Source of the DNA: Jaltomata sinuosa
Taxonomy: Eukaryota; Streptophyta; Magnoliopsida; Solanales; Solanaceae
Reading direction: 5' to 3'
Length of the DNA stretch: 64,000 nucleotides
NCBI GenBank assembly: GCA_003996215.1
Contig: QJPP01001773.1
Coordinates: forward strand, 124,001 to 188,000
Shown here in pieces: positions 45,141-56,207 of this stretch. The position numbers and the translations under genes were made by a program. Position 1 is the stretch's first letter. Each line of letters begins with the position of its first letter. The notes below the pieces were generated by a model. It did no database searches, was not told the DNA's origin, and saw only the letters and a program-made list of their open reading frames with translations.

Positions 45141-47190
45141 TGTAACACCCCATACACGTATCCAGCTATCCAAGAAGAAAACTTCAGAAAAATCCATGTT
45201 CCAGGGACCACGGGTCAAGTCCACGAGTCGTGAGAGTGACTCGTGATCTCAGTCCTGCAGATCAACCTCAGTACTGACAACCACAAGTCACTTCCACAAC
45301 TCGTAAAAGTTTCTATGGGTTGTACTATTGACTAATGGAAGTTGATCAGAGGTCAGTCAAGTTCCCTGAGTTCCACGATTAGGTTCTACGACTCATGGAA
45401 GCTTCCACGAGTCGTCCTGTTAAACCGTAGAAAGTCTCCTGCAGGTTGAATTTCTGGCAGCTTCCATGACTAGCAGTCCATGAGTCGTGGAAAAGTCTAT
45501 GAGTCATAGTCTCCACTCATGGTCACTGAAAGTTGACCAATTTCCAGACTTTTTCCAATTAATTCCTAGGGGCATTTTGGTCATTACCCACCCTATTATG
45601 TATTAAGTGAAGTCGTTTTGACCACTTTTAGGAGGATTTTCACCCATATTATCCTAAGTCTATCTTAAGCTCCTCAATCTTCACTCAAAAAGGTAAATCC
45701 CTCTTCAAGCACAAGTCTCCAAGCTCCAAGTCAAGTCTCTAAATCTTTTCCATTGAAGTGGGTAATCTTCATCCAAGGTATGTGGGTCTTTAACAATAGG
45801 TTCCTTTCACCCTTTTGCCCAAAATCCCCAAATCTTAATTTGGTGGAGTTATGAAATTAGGGTTTTGATCTGAATTTGGGGAAAATTTATGAAATCAGTT
45901 TTTATGTTTAAATTCATGGTTTCTATTGATTACACATGATTTGATTATTATTCTCTTGTTTATTTTAAAAGCCCAAGCATGAAAGTTGATTTGTAGCATA
46001 AACCCATAAATTTTCATGTTTTCAAGAGAATGTAGGCATGATTAGATATCATGGCCTTTATGTAATTACGAAGTTGCATGCCTAGTTCTTATGATTCAAT
46101 GAAAATATATGTTTTATGAAAATTGAACTAGAGCTATGCAAATTTTACAAGTCATAAATATGAAAGTTTTTCCATGATATGAAATATGATGCAAGGTAAG
46201 ACGCTCTATGTTCCATCAATGCTCATGGGTCATTTTCTAAACCAAAACTCATGAGTAGTATGATGATCCAGGGTATGAACAAGTCATGCATAAGTATGAA
46301 CAAGTTTGTCATTATACATGTCATATATATATGAGCTCATGTTATTATTATGTTTTGGGAGTAGTATTTACCACCGAGAGACAAGGGTTCAGATAACCCA
46401 AGTCTAAAACTATGTTGCCACCGTAGGTTGCCCGTGTTGAGGCTTATTATGACAGGATCCTGGTATGACATGGTTCTAACCTTCACTGGTTAGGATAACT
46501 CTTTCAGTGTGGGTGCAAGATATTGAACTCAATGTAGCTCAGCATGGTTTAATGTCGGTTAAGAGAAACTCCCACGTGTTTATTTTCAAGTTATGAAGTT
46601 ATTTATAAATCTATATTTTGGAACCTAAGCCTTCCTTCATGTCTTATGTTTGTACCTTGTCATTTATTTATTGTCCTTCTTTATGTAATAAGTTCATTTC
46701 AAGTATGTTTTAAACTGATTCTGTCATAACTCATGGATTGCTCACATACTTAGTGCATTCCATAGTACTAACGCATATTGCGCTGCATTCTTTGATGATG
46801 CAAATTCAGGTTCCCCTTCTCAGCTTTGTGGCTAGAGTCTCAGGCCACCTCCTTAGTTAGCTGTGGTGAGTCCTCATGGTTCGAGGACTAGTTATGCTTT
46901 TCCTTATGATATCTTTACTTCTACACTTCAAGTTAGTTAGGGTGTTGTCCTAGCAACTCTTTATGTTATGACTAGAGGCTTTCAGACATAGTTTATATTC
47001 GAGTTCCCTTTTTGGATATTGTATGTTATGTGGATCTTAGACCCTTATTGATGTTTCCTTATTGGATTTCCGTATTATTCTTCCGCTTATTTTTTGTTAT
47101 GCTTGAGAATGTTATGACCAAGGGATAGCTTGGGATCCTTGTGGTCCCGAGTCCCGTGTTATGTCTAGGTGGTAACCTTGGGGCGTGACA
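45141..47190 (+). repeat. 3' LTR of T2
   Basis: TGTAACACCCCATACACG to CTTGGGGCGTGACA, 2,050 bases, followed by the ATCTG duplication. Relative to the 5' LTR it lacks about 19-20 bases in the word array near 45231 and has extra sequence near 46110-46300 (such as a CATGATATGAAATATGATGC phrase). Confidence 0.93.
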
Positions 47191-47195
47191 ATCTG
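47191..47195. repeat. target site duplication, right (ATCTG)
   Basis: Perfect partner of 38076-38080. Confidence 0.92.
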
Positions 47196-48632
47196 GTAAC
47201 CCAACATGCTATAACTGTGGCTCCTCATGTAGATGAAACTTCTGAGACACGTATATTTTTTTGACCAATAAAAGACCCTGTATTGACGGGTTATAAACAT
47301 GACCTTTTTTGAAAATTTGTGAAGATGAGACCTCCGGTGTTTCATGGATTTGATTTTGAGGATGTTTATGAATTCATTATTGACTGTTATGAGTGGCTAC
47401 AAGAGATGGGTCATTTTTAGAGGTATGGTGTTGAGTTTGTTTCTTTTCAATTGCACGGGGATGCCAAGATGTGGCAGAGAGAATATGTGGAATGCAGGCC
47501 TACTAGGGCACTTCCTATGAATTGGAGCCAGTTCTACTAAGTGTTTCTGGAAAAGTATGTCCCGTGTACTTTAGGGACTTGAAGAGAAATGAATTTTCCA
47601 ATATTAAGCAGGGAACTTATTTTGTGGTTGTATATAAGGCATACTTTCATGGCTTGGCTCGTTACACTACACAATTGATTAATAATGAAAAAGAATAGAT
47701 CTATTAATTTTTAAACAGTTTGAACATAGGGTTGCAGATCTTAGCTTTGTAGGTAGCATCTTCTGGTAGGTAATTTCAGGAAGCGGTTGAATTTGTGAAG
47801 AATGTTGAGGGAGTAAAGCAAGAGGGTAAAGTAAGGATAGATTTGAAGAAGCCTCAATCTAGGGGAAACTTTAGTGTCCAGTTTTCAAAGGGTCAAGGTT
47901 TGTGGGGATATCATACGTGCCCCATTCAATCTATGATGTAGGTTTCTACTAGAGGCCTATCAGGGACTAGTCATCCTTTATTAGATTTTGGTGGGTATCT
48001 CACTTTGTCATCTTTAGTGCAGCGACCTACCTTTGAACGTGTATGTTATGAATGTGGTGAGGTTAATCATTTAAATAGAAATTGTCATCGGCTTTGACAG
48101 GCTATTTAGCATCAAGCTCCTAGAGCTCTGTATCCAGAAGGTAGAGGTAATGGTTATGACAGAGATGGTCTGCAGGGTGGGCGTGGTGATCACACATCTG
48201 GTAGAGGTGGAACTCAGCCCATCTATGGCAGTTGTAATGGAAGAAGAGTTAATAATCCTAACAGGGGCATTGCACAAGCTGGTGAAGAACAACTTCTATG
48301 CTTTACTGGGTAGTCTAGAGGTAGAGGCATTGGACGTTGTGATCAAAGGTACTATTCTTGTATTTGACCACATGGCCTCATGTTTGTTTGACCCTAGGTC
48401 TACTTTTTCTTATGTGTTTGCTGTAATTTGCTAAGGCTTTTAACATGATATGTGAACTAATTGTTTTTCTTATTAATGTGTCTACCCCAATGGGTGAGAA
48501 GATTGATGTGGATAGGGTTTTTTGTGCTTGTCCAGTTATATTTGTGGGGCAAGAGACTTTGGCTGATTTAGTGATTCTTGACATGGTGGATTTTGACATA
48601 ATCCATGGGATGAGTTGATTATTTCCACACCA
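47196..48632 (+). pseudogene. gag (second part) and protease of H2
   Basis: Gag resumes with MRPPVFHGFDFEDVYEFI, CYEWLQEMG, FQLHGDAKMWQREYVECR and the CCHC knuckle at 48044-48085 (CYECGEVNHLNRNC, spacing intact). A glycine- and arginine-rich stretch follows, then the protease with GTILVFDHMASCLFDPRSTF, in which the active-site Gly is replaced by Arg, and MVDFDIIHGM near 48580-48610. Stops occur near 47418, 47538, 47697 and 48096. The A-family LTR begins at about 48636. Confidence 0.84.
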
Positions 48633-48635
48633 TGT

Positions 48636-50060
48636 TGATAAGTTGGTATTCTACCAACTTATTTAACTCTTAATCTTATGCTTTTGCTAATATAATGTGA
48701 AAAATTGTACAATTAACACAGATTACTTCTATTTTAAAGACTTATGTGATTTAGAAGTGTTCGTGAAGGATTCAGATAAAAACAAGTCAAAATGGAGATA
48801 TTTGTAGTTGTTGAACATTGGCAGTGAATTTTTCTTCCCGACCACGAGCTACAGTGCACGCGATCATGGTCAACTAGAAGTAAAAGCCTAGCGACTGCAA
48901 GGAAAATTTCATGCGACTATGATGAACCAGAAGTCAAAGCCTCACAATCGTGAGGTAATGTCACGCAACTTCGATGAAGGAATTAACAGACCAGTGCGAT
49001 TGCAAACAGTACTCACATGACCGCAATGAAGAAAATCAGCAGCTACAGGGCAGATTTGGAAATCACATTTTTGGAAACCCCGTTTCATGTAAAACACTTC
49101 TCAACCATTTTGGGCAGATTATTCTAGATTATTCAAAACTGTTCTTTAACCCATTCATCCTTAGCCTTAGAGTGAACAAGTTTTGGCTAGCTTGGGGAGC
49201 AAGGTCATCATCCAACACCATTAGAGTGAAGATTGGAAGTTTTTCTTGTAAAATCTTTAGTTCCTTTCTTAAAATCTTGCTCTGTATTGCTAAATTCGTA
49301 GGCGTATTCGTTGATTTAAGATTTGGATATTGTGTTAGAGATAAACAATATTTGCGTGTGATTTCTTATCTTGTGCTTTTACAATTTATTAAATATTTTC
49401 TAGTTTATGAATTGTGTCTTTGATTCTCTAATTAATCTTGTGCTTAAATTGATTCTAAAGGGAGTGATCAACACTTGGACTTGCCCTTCTTACCTTGGTT
49501 TGGCTTGAAAGAGTGAATTGAGGTAGGGAAAGGTTAATTGGCACTAACTTGAGGATTTAACCCTCATTTAAGGAATTGGCTAGAAATAGCGATTCTAGTG
49601 TTGCCATAATTGGAATATCTCTTTAATACTTGGCTAGGTTTGAGAAAACCGGTTGAGAAATATTTGCCAATAGTCAAAAAATGTTGGTAGATAATTGAGA
49701 ATTGCATGGCTTGTTTCATTTGATCAATGATTAATCTAGTAAGTGGTTGATAAACTTGTAATAGATCATATAGATTTGAAGTAAATCCCATTCCCAAATC
49801 TTCCTTGCGATCCTTGCATTGCGAAGATTGGTCAACTCTGCACTTGTAATATCACTCGCATTTTTAAACAACAACCCCTCCAATCCTTTTTATTTCTTAT
49901 TGCTCCATGAACTTCAATAAGTTTCTTTAATTCTTTATTATCTCAATAGCCTTTACATTGTTCTCTATTGATTCGACCCCAACCATCCATTGGGTTACTT
50001 ATTGTTTTGCTATGACAATTGCAATAACCTCCTTCGGGAGAGTGTTTTTGAGCATTATCA
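48636..50060 (+). repeat. A-family 5' LTR
   Basis: TGATAAGTTGGTATTCTACC to GAGCATTATCA, about 1.43 kb. A word array lies near 48835-49030 (CACGCGATCATGG, CACAATCGTGAGG, CACGCAACTTCG). A 149-codon frame at 48974-49423 lies wholly inside it and has no recognised domain; I take it as chance. Confidence 0.85.
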
Positions 50061-50064
50061 AAAA

Positions 50065-50082
50065 TGGCGACGTTGCCGTGGA
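50065..50082 (+). other. primer binding site, tRNA-Asp type
   Basis: TGGCGACGTTGCCGTGGA, two or so changes from the complement of the plant tRNA-Asp 3' end (TGGCGCCGTTGCCGGGGA, recalled). It fixes the end of the A-family LTR and separates family A from the tRNA-Met-primed T, H and M. Confidence 0.87.
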
Positions 50083-50215
50083 AAAATTTTGGTGTATTGA
50101 GTTGTGTAAAATTTGAGTTACTTGCTTTAGTTCAATAGGAATATTTTTTTTTGTTTTAGTTAGTTTTATTTTGTTGATTGAAACTATGGTATGGACTCTC
50201 ATGCTAAGACAATGA

Positions 50216-51330
50216 CTATGGCTATGCTTAGGATGGATAGACTAGAGTGGGAGGGTAATTATAGTCCTACTCCTATGAAGTTTATTTCTTCCTTTCGTTC
50301 TCAGAGTCTGATAGGAAAGGGTGTTTGGCCTTCCTAACTAATCTTTAGGACACTAGTTCATAGGTTCCAACTATTGAGTCGGCTCCTATAGTGTGTAAGT
50401 TCTAAGATGTATTTCCTAAAGATTTGCCTAGCATGCCACTCGATATATCGAGATATTGATTTTTGCATCGACATAGAGCAGAATATGCATCCTATCTCTA
50501 CTCCCCATTATAGAATGGCACCGACTGAGTTGAGAGAGCTTAAAGTTCAGTTATAGGAGTTGTTGAGAAAAGGGTTCATTTTTCTGAGTGCCTCATTGTG
50601 GGGTGCTCTAGTACTGTTTGTTAAGAAAAAGGATGGTAGTCTATGTATGTGCATAGACTAAAGGAAGTTGAACAAAGTTACCATCCGTAATCAGTATACT
50701 CTCCCTCATATCAATGACTTGTTCGACCAGCTACAGGGTGCATAAGTCTTTTCTAAAATTGATCTAAGGTCAAGTTACCATCAGTTGAAAATTTGGCCTT
50801 CTGTTATTTCTAAGACTGCTTTCCAGACCCGGTACAAACACTATGAGTTTCTTGTGATTTTTTTTAGGCTGACTAACACCTCAACTTCTTTTATGGGTTT
50901 GATTAGTGGGGTATTTAATCCCTACCAAGACTCCTCTATTAATATTTTTACTAATGATATCCTAGTGTATTCTAAGAGCGATGAGGAGCACAAAATCCAT
51001 CAAAGGATTGTGTAGGGATTGTTGAAGGAGAAGGAATTATATTCAAAGTTCCCCAAGTGAAAATTCTGGCTATTTTCTCTGTCCTTCTTGGGGCATGTAG
51101 TTCCGAAAGAAGGGTTGATGGTAGACCCGGAGAAAATAGAGGTGGTTAAGAACTAGGATAGGATTACTTTGGTGTTCGAGGTTCGTAGCTTTGTGGGATT
51201 GGATAGTTACTACCGTCGATTTGTTAAGGGTTTTACATCTATTGCCACTTATATGACTAGCTTGACTTAGAAAGAGGTACCGTTTGTTTGGTCAGATGAA
51301 TGTGAGGAGATATTCCAAAAGCTCAAGACT
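50216..51330 (+). pseudogene. reverse transcriptase of H2
   Basis: Linker phrases come first (near SSFRSQSLIGKGVWPS), then HPISTPHYRMAPTELRELK, LFVKKKDGSLCMCID, FSKIDLRSSYHQL (first Asp) and TRYKHYEFLVIFFRLTNTS. The catalytic pair reads IFTNDILVYSKS: the first Asp is Asn (50953-50955) and the preceding Ile is Thr. The connection LDSYYRRFVKGFTSIA is in frame near 51200. Stops at about 50554, 50659, 50743, 51016 and 51058. Confidence 0.87.
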
Positions 51331-51840
51331 TTGTTGAATAAAACTCCTACTCTTTCCTTTCTGGTTGAAGGTAAGGATTTTATTATGTATTGTGATGCCT
51401 TACGGTCTGGTTGAGGTATTGCATTAATGCAGGAATGGAATTTCATCGCCTATGATTTGAGGCAACTCAAGGTGCATGAGAAGAACTATCCTACTCATGA
51501 CGTAGAATTGGTCGCTATGGTGTTTTCTGTCATGATTTGGAGACACTATTTGTATAGGGTGCGTTGTGAAGTCTTCACAGACCATCATATCTTGTAGCAT
51601 GTATTCACTCAGAAAGACTTGAACTTGAGCCAACAGAGGTGGATGCAGTTACTAAAAGATTATGACATTACCATCTTTTACCATCCAGGCAAAGCTAATG
51701 TTGTAGGTGATGCATTAAGCAGGAAAACTAAGAGTAATGGTAGCTTGGATTATTTAAGGCTACTAGAAATTCATTGTCCAGAGACATTCACGCTTTATCT
51801 AACATCTTCATGAGGTTGAAGTGTCTGAAAGGGGAGGATT
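51331..51840 (+). pseudogene. RNase H of H2
   Basis: Reads IMYCDALRSG (the usual CDAS is altered), YDLRQLKVHEKNYPTHDVEL, FTDHHIL (TDH kept) and, in a 64-codon frame from 51619, NLSQQRWMQLLKDYDITIFY and KANVVGDALSRK. Stops near 51413 and 51596. Better preserved than the H1 counterpart. Confidence 0.85.
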
Positions 51841-52558
51841 ATAGGCATGTGTTGAGGAGAGGTCCTATTTTCTTGACCAGATTAAGGGTAAATGGTTTGA
51901 CGATGTGAAATTAATCAAGATCCATGACAAAGTGTTACGAGGTGAGGCCAAGGAGGCCATTATTGATGATGAAGTTGTTCTGAGAATTAGGGGATGAGTT
52001 TGTGTACCCCGTGTTGATGATTTGATTCCTACTATCTTAGCAGAGGCTCACTGTTCCAAGTATTATATTCATACTTTTGTGACCAAGATGTACAGAGATT
52101 TGAAGCAATATTATCGGTAAGAAGGAAGAAAGAGATATATAGTTGACTTTGTGGCTAAGTCTCAAAACTGTCAGGAAGTGAAATATGAGCACTAGAAGCC
52201 TTGTGGAACTCTTCAAATGATGCTCATTACTGAGTAAAAGTCAGAGAAAATAGCCATGGGGTGCATGGTTGGTCTTCCTAAAACTTCAGGAAAAAATATG
52301 ATTTGATTTGGGTTATTGTTGATAGATTGACAAAGTCTGCACACTTTATCCTTGTCCAGGTGACTTATAATGCGACTAAGTTAGCCAAGATCTATCTTAA
52401 GGAGCTTGTTCGACTGCATGTGGTGCCTATCTTCATTATTTCAAATAGGGGTACCTAGCTCACTTCTAATTTCTTGCAGAAGTTGGATGAGGAGTTGGGA
52501 ACAAGGTTGGACCTGAGTATAGATTTTTACCCATTGACTCAAGGATAGTCTTAGCATA
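51841..52558 (+). pseudogene. integrase of H2, truncated
   Basis: The zinc-finger half reads AEAHCSKYYIHTFVTKMYRD and VAKSQNCQEVKYEH (first Cys of CPNC-type pair is Ser). In the core the first catalytic Asp lies in a decayed stretch near 52250 (AMGCMVGLPKT, Asp lost). WVIVDRLTKSAHF is clear, and the second motif is decayed (IISNRGT, Asp to Asn). Sequence stops at FYPLTQG near 52540, where T3 begins at 52559. Confidence 0.83.
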
Positions 52559-54464
52559 TGTCACGCCCCGAGGCTACCCCCTAGACATAACACGGGACCT
52601 GGGACCACAAGTGTCCCAAGTTAACCCTTTGTCATAGCGTACTCAGATATATTTAATAAAACAAAGCGAAAGCATACATAATGAAGATAGAAATCCACAA
52701 ACTAAATTGGGATAAAGTTTACGAAATACCAATCCAAAATACAAACTAGCTATGTCTGAAGACTCTAAATCTAAAATAGGAGTTGATGGGACAAACCCCC
52801 AACTAAGTAAGAAATCCAATAGGAAAGAGACATGAAAACACTACGATCCTCGGATGATGAGGACTCACCACGATAGTCCGGATAGCTAACAACGACTAGC
52901 CACGTGCTTGAGTAGTAGAACCTGAATCTGCATCATAATAGGATGTAGCATAAAATATGCGTCAATACTATGGGATGTACTGAATATGTGAGACATGCAT
53001 GAATGTGATAAAACATACTTAGAACATAGTTAAAACTAAGTTCATGCATCATGAGAGAAATCATAAGTCAAGATCATAGTTAAAGCTGAAAACATGAAAT
53101 AGAAGAGCATAAATCTTAAAACTTTCATAGGGAGTTTCTAATAACTGACAAAACCATGGTGAGCTACATGGAGTCCAGTTTCATGAACCCACACTGAAAA
53201 AGGTTATCCTAACCAGCCAAGGTTAGAACCATGTGAATAGGATCCTGTCATGAGCCACAGAGAGCAACCTATAGTGGCATGTAGTTTTGGACTTGGGTTA
53301 TCTAAACCCTCATCGCTCGATGCTAAATACTACTCCCAAAACCATACATATAGCTCATATCATACTTGTGGCATATCTGATGCCAAAACTGATCTTAACT
53401 GATGACATATCCGATGTCATATCTATTTGAAAAGCATAGCGACATATCTGATTTCCTGCACTTTCAGTTTGTAAATCTTAAAACTTAGCATAGCCATAAT
53501 TTAAAATATACTTTTCTTTCTAAATTAATGACTTGAAGAATTAGGCATGCAATTTCATTAATACATAAGATCATGTTATCTAAACATGTCAAATTTTTGC
53601 TTGAAAACATGCAATTCAATGGAATCATGCTAGAAATCAACTTTAATGCATGGGCTTTTGAAATCGATTAAGGGACTTAAAATAAATCATAGATTACTAA
53701 TGAGAAACCATAAATTGATGCTCAAAAACTGATTTCATAAGTTTTTCCCAATTTGAATCAAAACCCTAATTTCACAAGTTCATAAATCAAAATAAGAATT
53801 TAGGGTTTTGGGCCCAAGGATGAAAGGAACCCATTGTTGAATACCCACATACCTTAATTGAAGCTAACCCAACTGAAATTAAAAAGGAAAAGGAGGCTTG
53901 AACTTGGAGAAGAGGAACTCTTTCTTCTTTTGGAATAGAATGACTTAGAATGATAAGAGTTCAAGGTATTAGGGAATAAAACCTTCCTAAAATTTCAAAA
54001 ATGACCTCACTTAGGGGTTAAAGAATAGGAGTAAAGATCGAAATACCCCTGACTTAAAATAAAAAGCTGCAGGAAGATTGCCGCCTCATAGGCTGCCCGA
54101 CTGGCGTTATACCTACGATGGCCCTTCGACCAAGGAATTTGAGGGAAGGTATAAAATCTGGGGGCGCTAGAGGGTTCTAATGATGTGGTCCCATGGGCCA
54201 TCACAGCCACGACGCATGTGGTGAAGCCCGTCAGAGAAAGGAAGGAAGAGGGGAAAATCACTGAGGCATTTCAAAGGCGGGTTCCCATGGGCCATTGCAT
54301 CCATGACGCCCGTCGGGCTGTGAGGAACTATGGCCAAGAGCCACTGGACGCTTCACATGTTGCGTCCCATAGCCTGTCGGAGCTCCAACGCCCACGGTGT
54401 CCAACAATTGCAGAATTTTCTAGATTCAAGGTTTGTTAGTTGATTCGAATTCTGATGTGTTACA
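52559..54464 (-). repeat. 3' LTR of T3
   Basis: Minus strand TGTAACACATCAG to GCCTCGGGGCGTGACA, 1,906 bases. The second half matches T1 and T2 LTRs well (for example the TTAGCATCGAGCGATGAGGG phrase). The word array near the start has a different vocabulary. Confidence 0.9.
54060..54420. repeat. palindromic-word array in T3 LTR, different word
   Basis: Uses CCCATGGGCCAT (54190-54201 and 54284-54295) and GCCCGTCGGGC (54308-54318), with relatives near 54085-54130 and 54365. T1 and T2 have CCACGAGTCGTGG words at the same position in otherwise homologous LTRs. Confidence 0.65.
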
Positions 54465-54480
54465 ATATCTCCCTCTTGGG
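54465..54480 (-). other. polypurine tract of T3 region A
   Basis: Minus strand CCCAAGAGGGAGATAT directly before the LTR start. The 54481-54698 spacer matches the post-pol spacer of T1 and T2. Confidence 0.78.
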
Positions 54481-54698
54481 ATCATTCATCCTCGAATGAA
54501 GACTAAGCAAGTAAAATCTAGAGAGAAAACAACCCAACCTAGCAACAAAACATGAACTTCAAGGTCCAACATGAAAACTGAGCTTTTCAACTTGAAACAT
54601 GATAGAACTAACTTCGAAAAACATGAATGCATGTTAGGATCATAAGAGAAACTAATGGGATAGGACCAGAGGAAAATACTGAGGAGAAAACTATTACC

Positions 54699-56200
54699 TT
54701 AGGCTGGAATTAGATCAAAAGGAAAGAGATGAGGGTACTTGGCTTTTATGGCCACTTCTGCTTTCCAAGTAGCTCCCTCAACAAGTTGGTTTCTCCAAAA
54801 GACCTTTACCGAAGTGACTTCTTTGTTTCTCAACCTCCAAATCTGATGATCAAGAATCTCCATGGGAACTTCCTCGTAAGTAAGGATATCCTTCAAACCC
54901 ACATCCTCTAAGTGAACAGTAAAGGTTGGATCACTAACACACTTCTTCAACAAGGAAATATGGAAAATTGGATGAACCGCTTCTAATTCTGTTGGAAAAT
55001 CCAGCTCATAAGCAACACCACCAACTCTCCTCCGAATCTGATAAGGACCCATATAGCGGGGACAAAGTTTTCCTTTCTTACCAAATCTCATCACACCCTT
55101 CATGGGTGACACCTTAAGAAATACCCAATCATAAACCTTAAACTCCAATACTCTCCTCCTCACATCTGTATATGATTTTTGTCGACTAAGAGCGGTCTTT
55201 AACATCTCCCTAATGATCTGAACCTTCTCCATAGTCTCATGAACTGAATCTGGACCAATCAAAGCTGCCTTACCTACCTCAAACCAACCAATAGGAGATC
55301 TACACTTCCGCCCATAAAGTGCCTCATAAGGAGCAATCTGGATGCTAGAATGAAAGTTGTTGTTGTAGGCAAACTCAATAAGAGCTAAGTGATCATCCCA
55401 ATTAACTTTGAAATCAATCACACAAGCCCTCAATATATCCTCCAAAGTCTGAGTAGTACGCTCTGCCTTCCCATTCGTCTGTGGGTGAAAAGTTGTGCTA
55501 AGCTTAACCTATGTACCAAGACCTCTCTGAAATGACTTCCAAAACTGAGTACCCCTGTCAGAAATAATAGACAATGGAACACCATGCAATCGGACTATCT
55601 CCCGAATGTAGAGTCTGGCATAATCATCTGCTGAATTTTTAGTCTTAACAACCAAGAAGTGGGATGGCTTAGTTATCCTGTCAATAATCACCTAAATAGA
55701 ATCATGTTGCCTTCGAGTACGAGGAAAAAAAGTAATAAAATCCATATTGATTTCTTCCTATTTCCAAGTAGGAAGATCAATATCCTAAGTCATACTTCCC
55801 TGGCGCTGATGCTCTTCTTTCACTTGTTGACAGTTGGGACACTTAGACACAAAGATTGCTATGTCCTTTTTCATGCCATTCCACCAATAGACTTCCCGTA
55901 GGTCACGGTACATCTTGGTAGCACTGGTATGAATAGAATACCTGGATCTATGTGCCTTTGTCAAAATCCACTGTCTCAACCCATCTATGTCAGGAACGCA
56001 CAATTGACCCTGATATTGAAGCACACCATCTCTCTCTTCAGAGAAAACTTCTACCCTTTACTCATGGACTGCACTCTTCAACTGGTACAAAATAGGATCA
56101 CTGTCTTGCTATTCTTTCACTTCAGCTATCAAAGATGATTGAAAATCATTCTGAACAATAACACCACCTTTTGTTGAATCGATAAGGAGAACTCCCAATC
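54699..56200 (-). pseudogene. integrase and chromodomain-like end of T3 region A
   Basis: A 248-codon open frame (55445-54699) covers the glutamate region to the end: MEDILRACVIDFKVNWDDH, YNNNFHSSIQIAPYEALYG, WVFLKVSPMKGVMRFGKKGK, VHPIFHISLLKKCV and the tail ILDHQIWRLRNKEV, KYPHLFPF. Upstream are the zinc finger (CPNCQQVKEEH) and the core, with VIIDRITKPSHF and IISDRGTQFWKSF. In the last motif four residues (TSQF in copy B) are missing by a 12-base deletion near 55541-55550. Confidence 0.9.
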
Positions 56201-56207
56201 GAGTAAG

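Larger units (their letters stand above)
38081..47190 (+). mobile_element. complete T-family Tekay-like element (T2)
   Basis: A 9.1 kb element with two LTRs (2,014 and 2,050 bases), primer site, gag, protease, polymerase, RNase H, integrase, chromodomain-like end and polypurine tract, flanked by a perfect ATCTG duplication inside the gag of H2. It is the best-preserved copy in the window, with polymerase open over 297 codons and RNase H-integrase over 438. It still carries stops in gag, a stop between polymerase and RNase H, a frameshift in integrase and altered integrase residues. Confidence 0.94.
48636..50215 (+). mobile_element. A-family 5' end (LTR, primer site, leader) inside H2
   Basis: One LTR (48636-50060), a tRNA-Asp-type primer site and about 130 bases of leader, then a direct join to H2 polymerase-linker sequence near 50215-50240. 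Gag, pol and the second LTR of this A element are absent, and a small part of H2 between protease and polymerase is missing too. It resembles the A fragment in H1 (14348-15254) but sits at another point in the H element. Confidence 0.8.
35327..52558 (+). mobile_element. H-family Tekay-like element, copy 2, with nested insertions (H2)
   Basis: 5' LTR, primer site, gag, protease, polymerase, RNase H and the first half of integrase are present in order. It is split by the complete T2 element (38081-47190), by an A-family 5' end (48636-50215) and, at 52559, by the reversed T3 complex that runs off the window. The remaining integrase and the 3' LTR must lie beyond the window if they survive. Confidence 0.87.

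Noticed and set aside
48974..49423. 149-codon open frame with hydrophobic stretches
   Set aside because: It lies wholly inside an A-family LTR, has no recognised domain, and the homologous LTR at 14348-15254 does not keep the same frame.
50065..50082. tRNA-Asp gene
   Set aside because: Only the 18 bases complementary to the tRNA 3' end are present; no cloverleaf can be drawn. It is a primer binding site.
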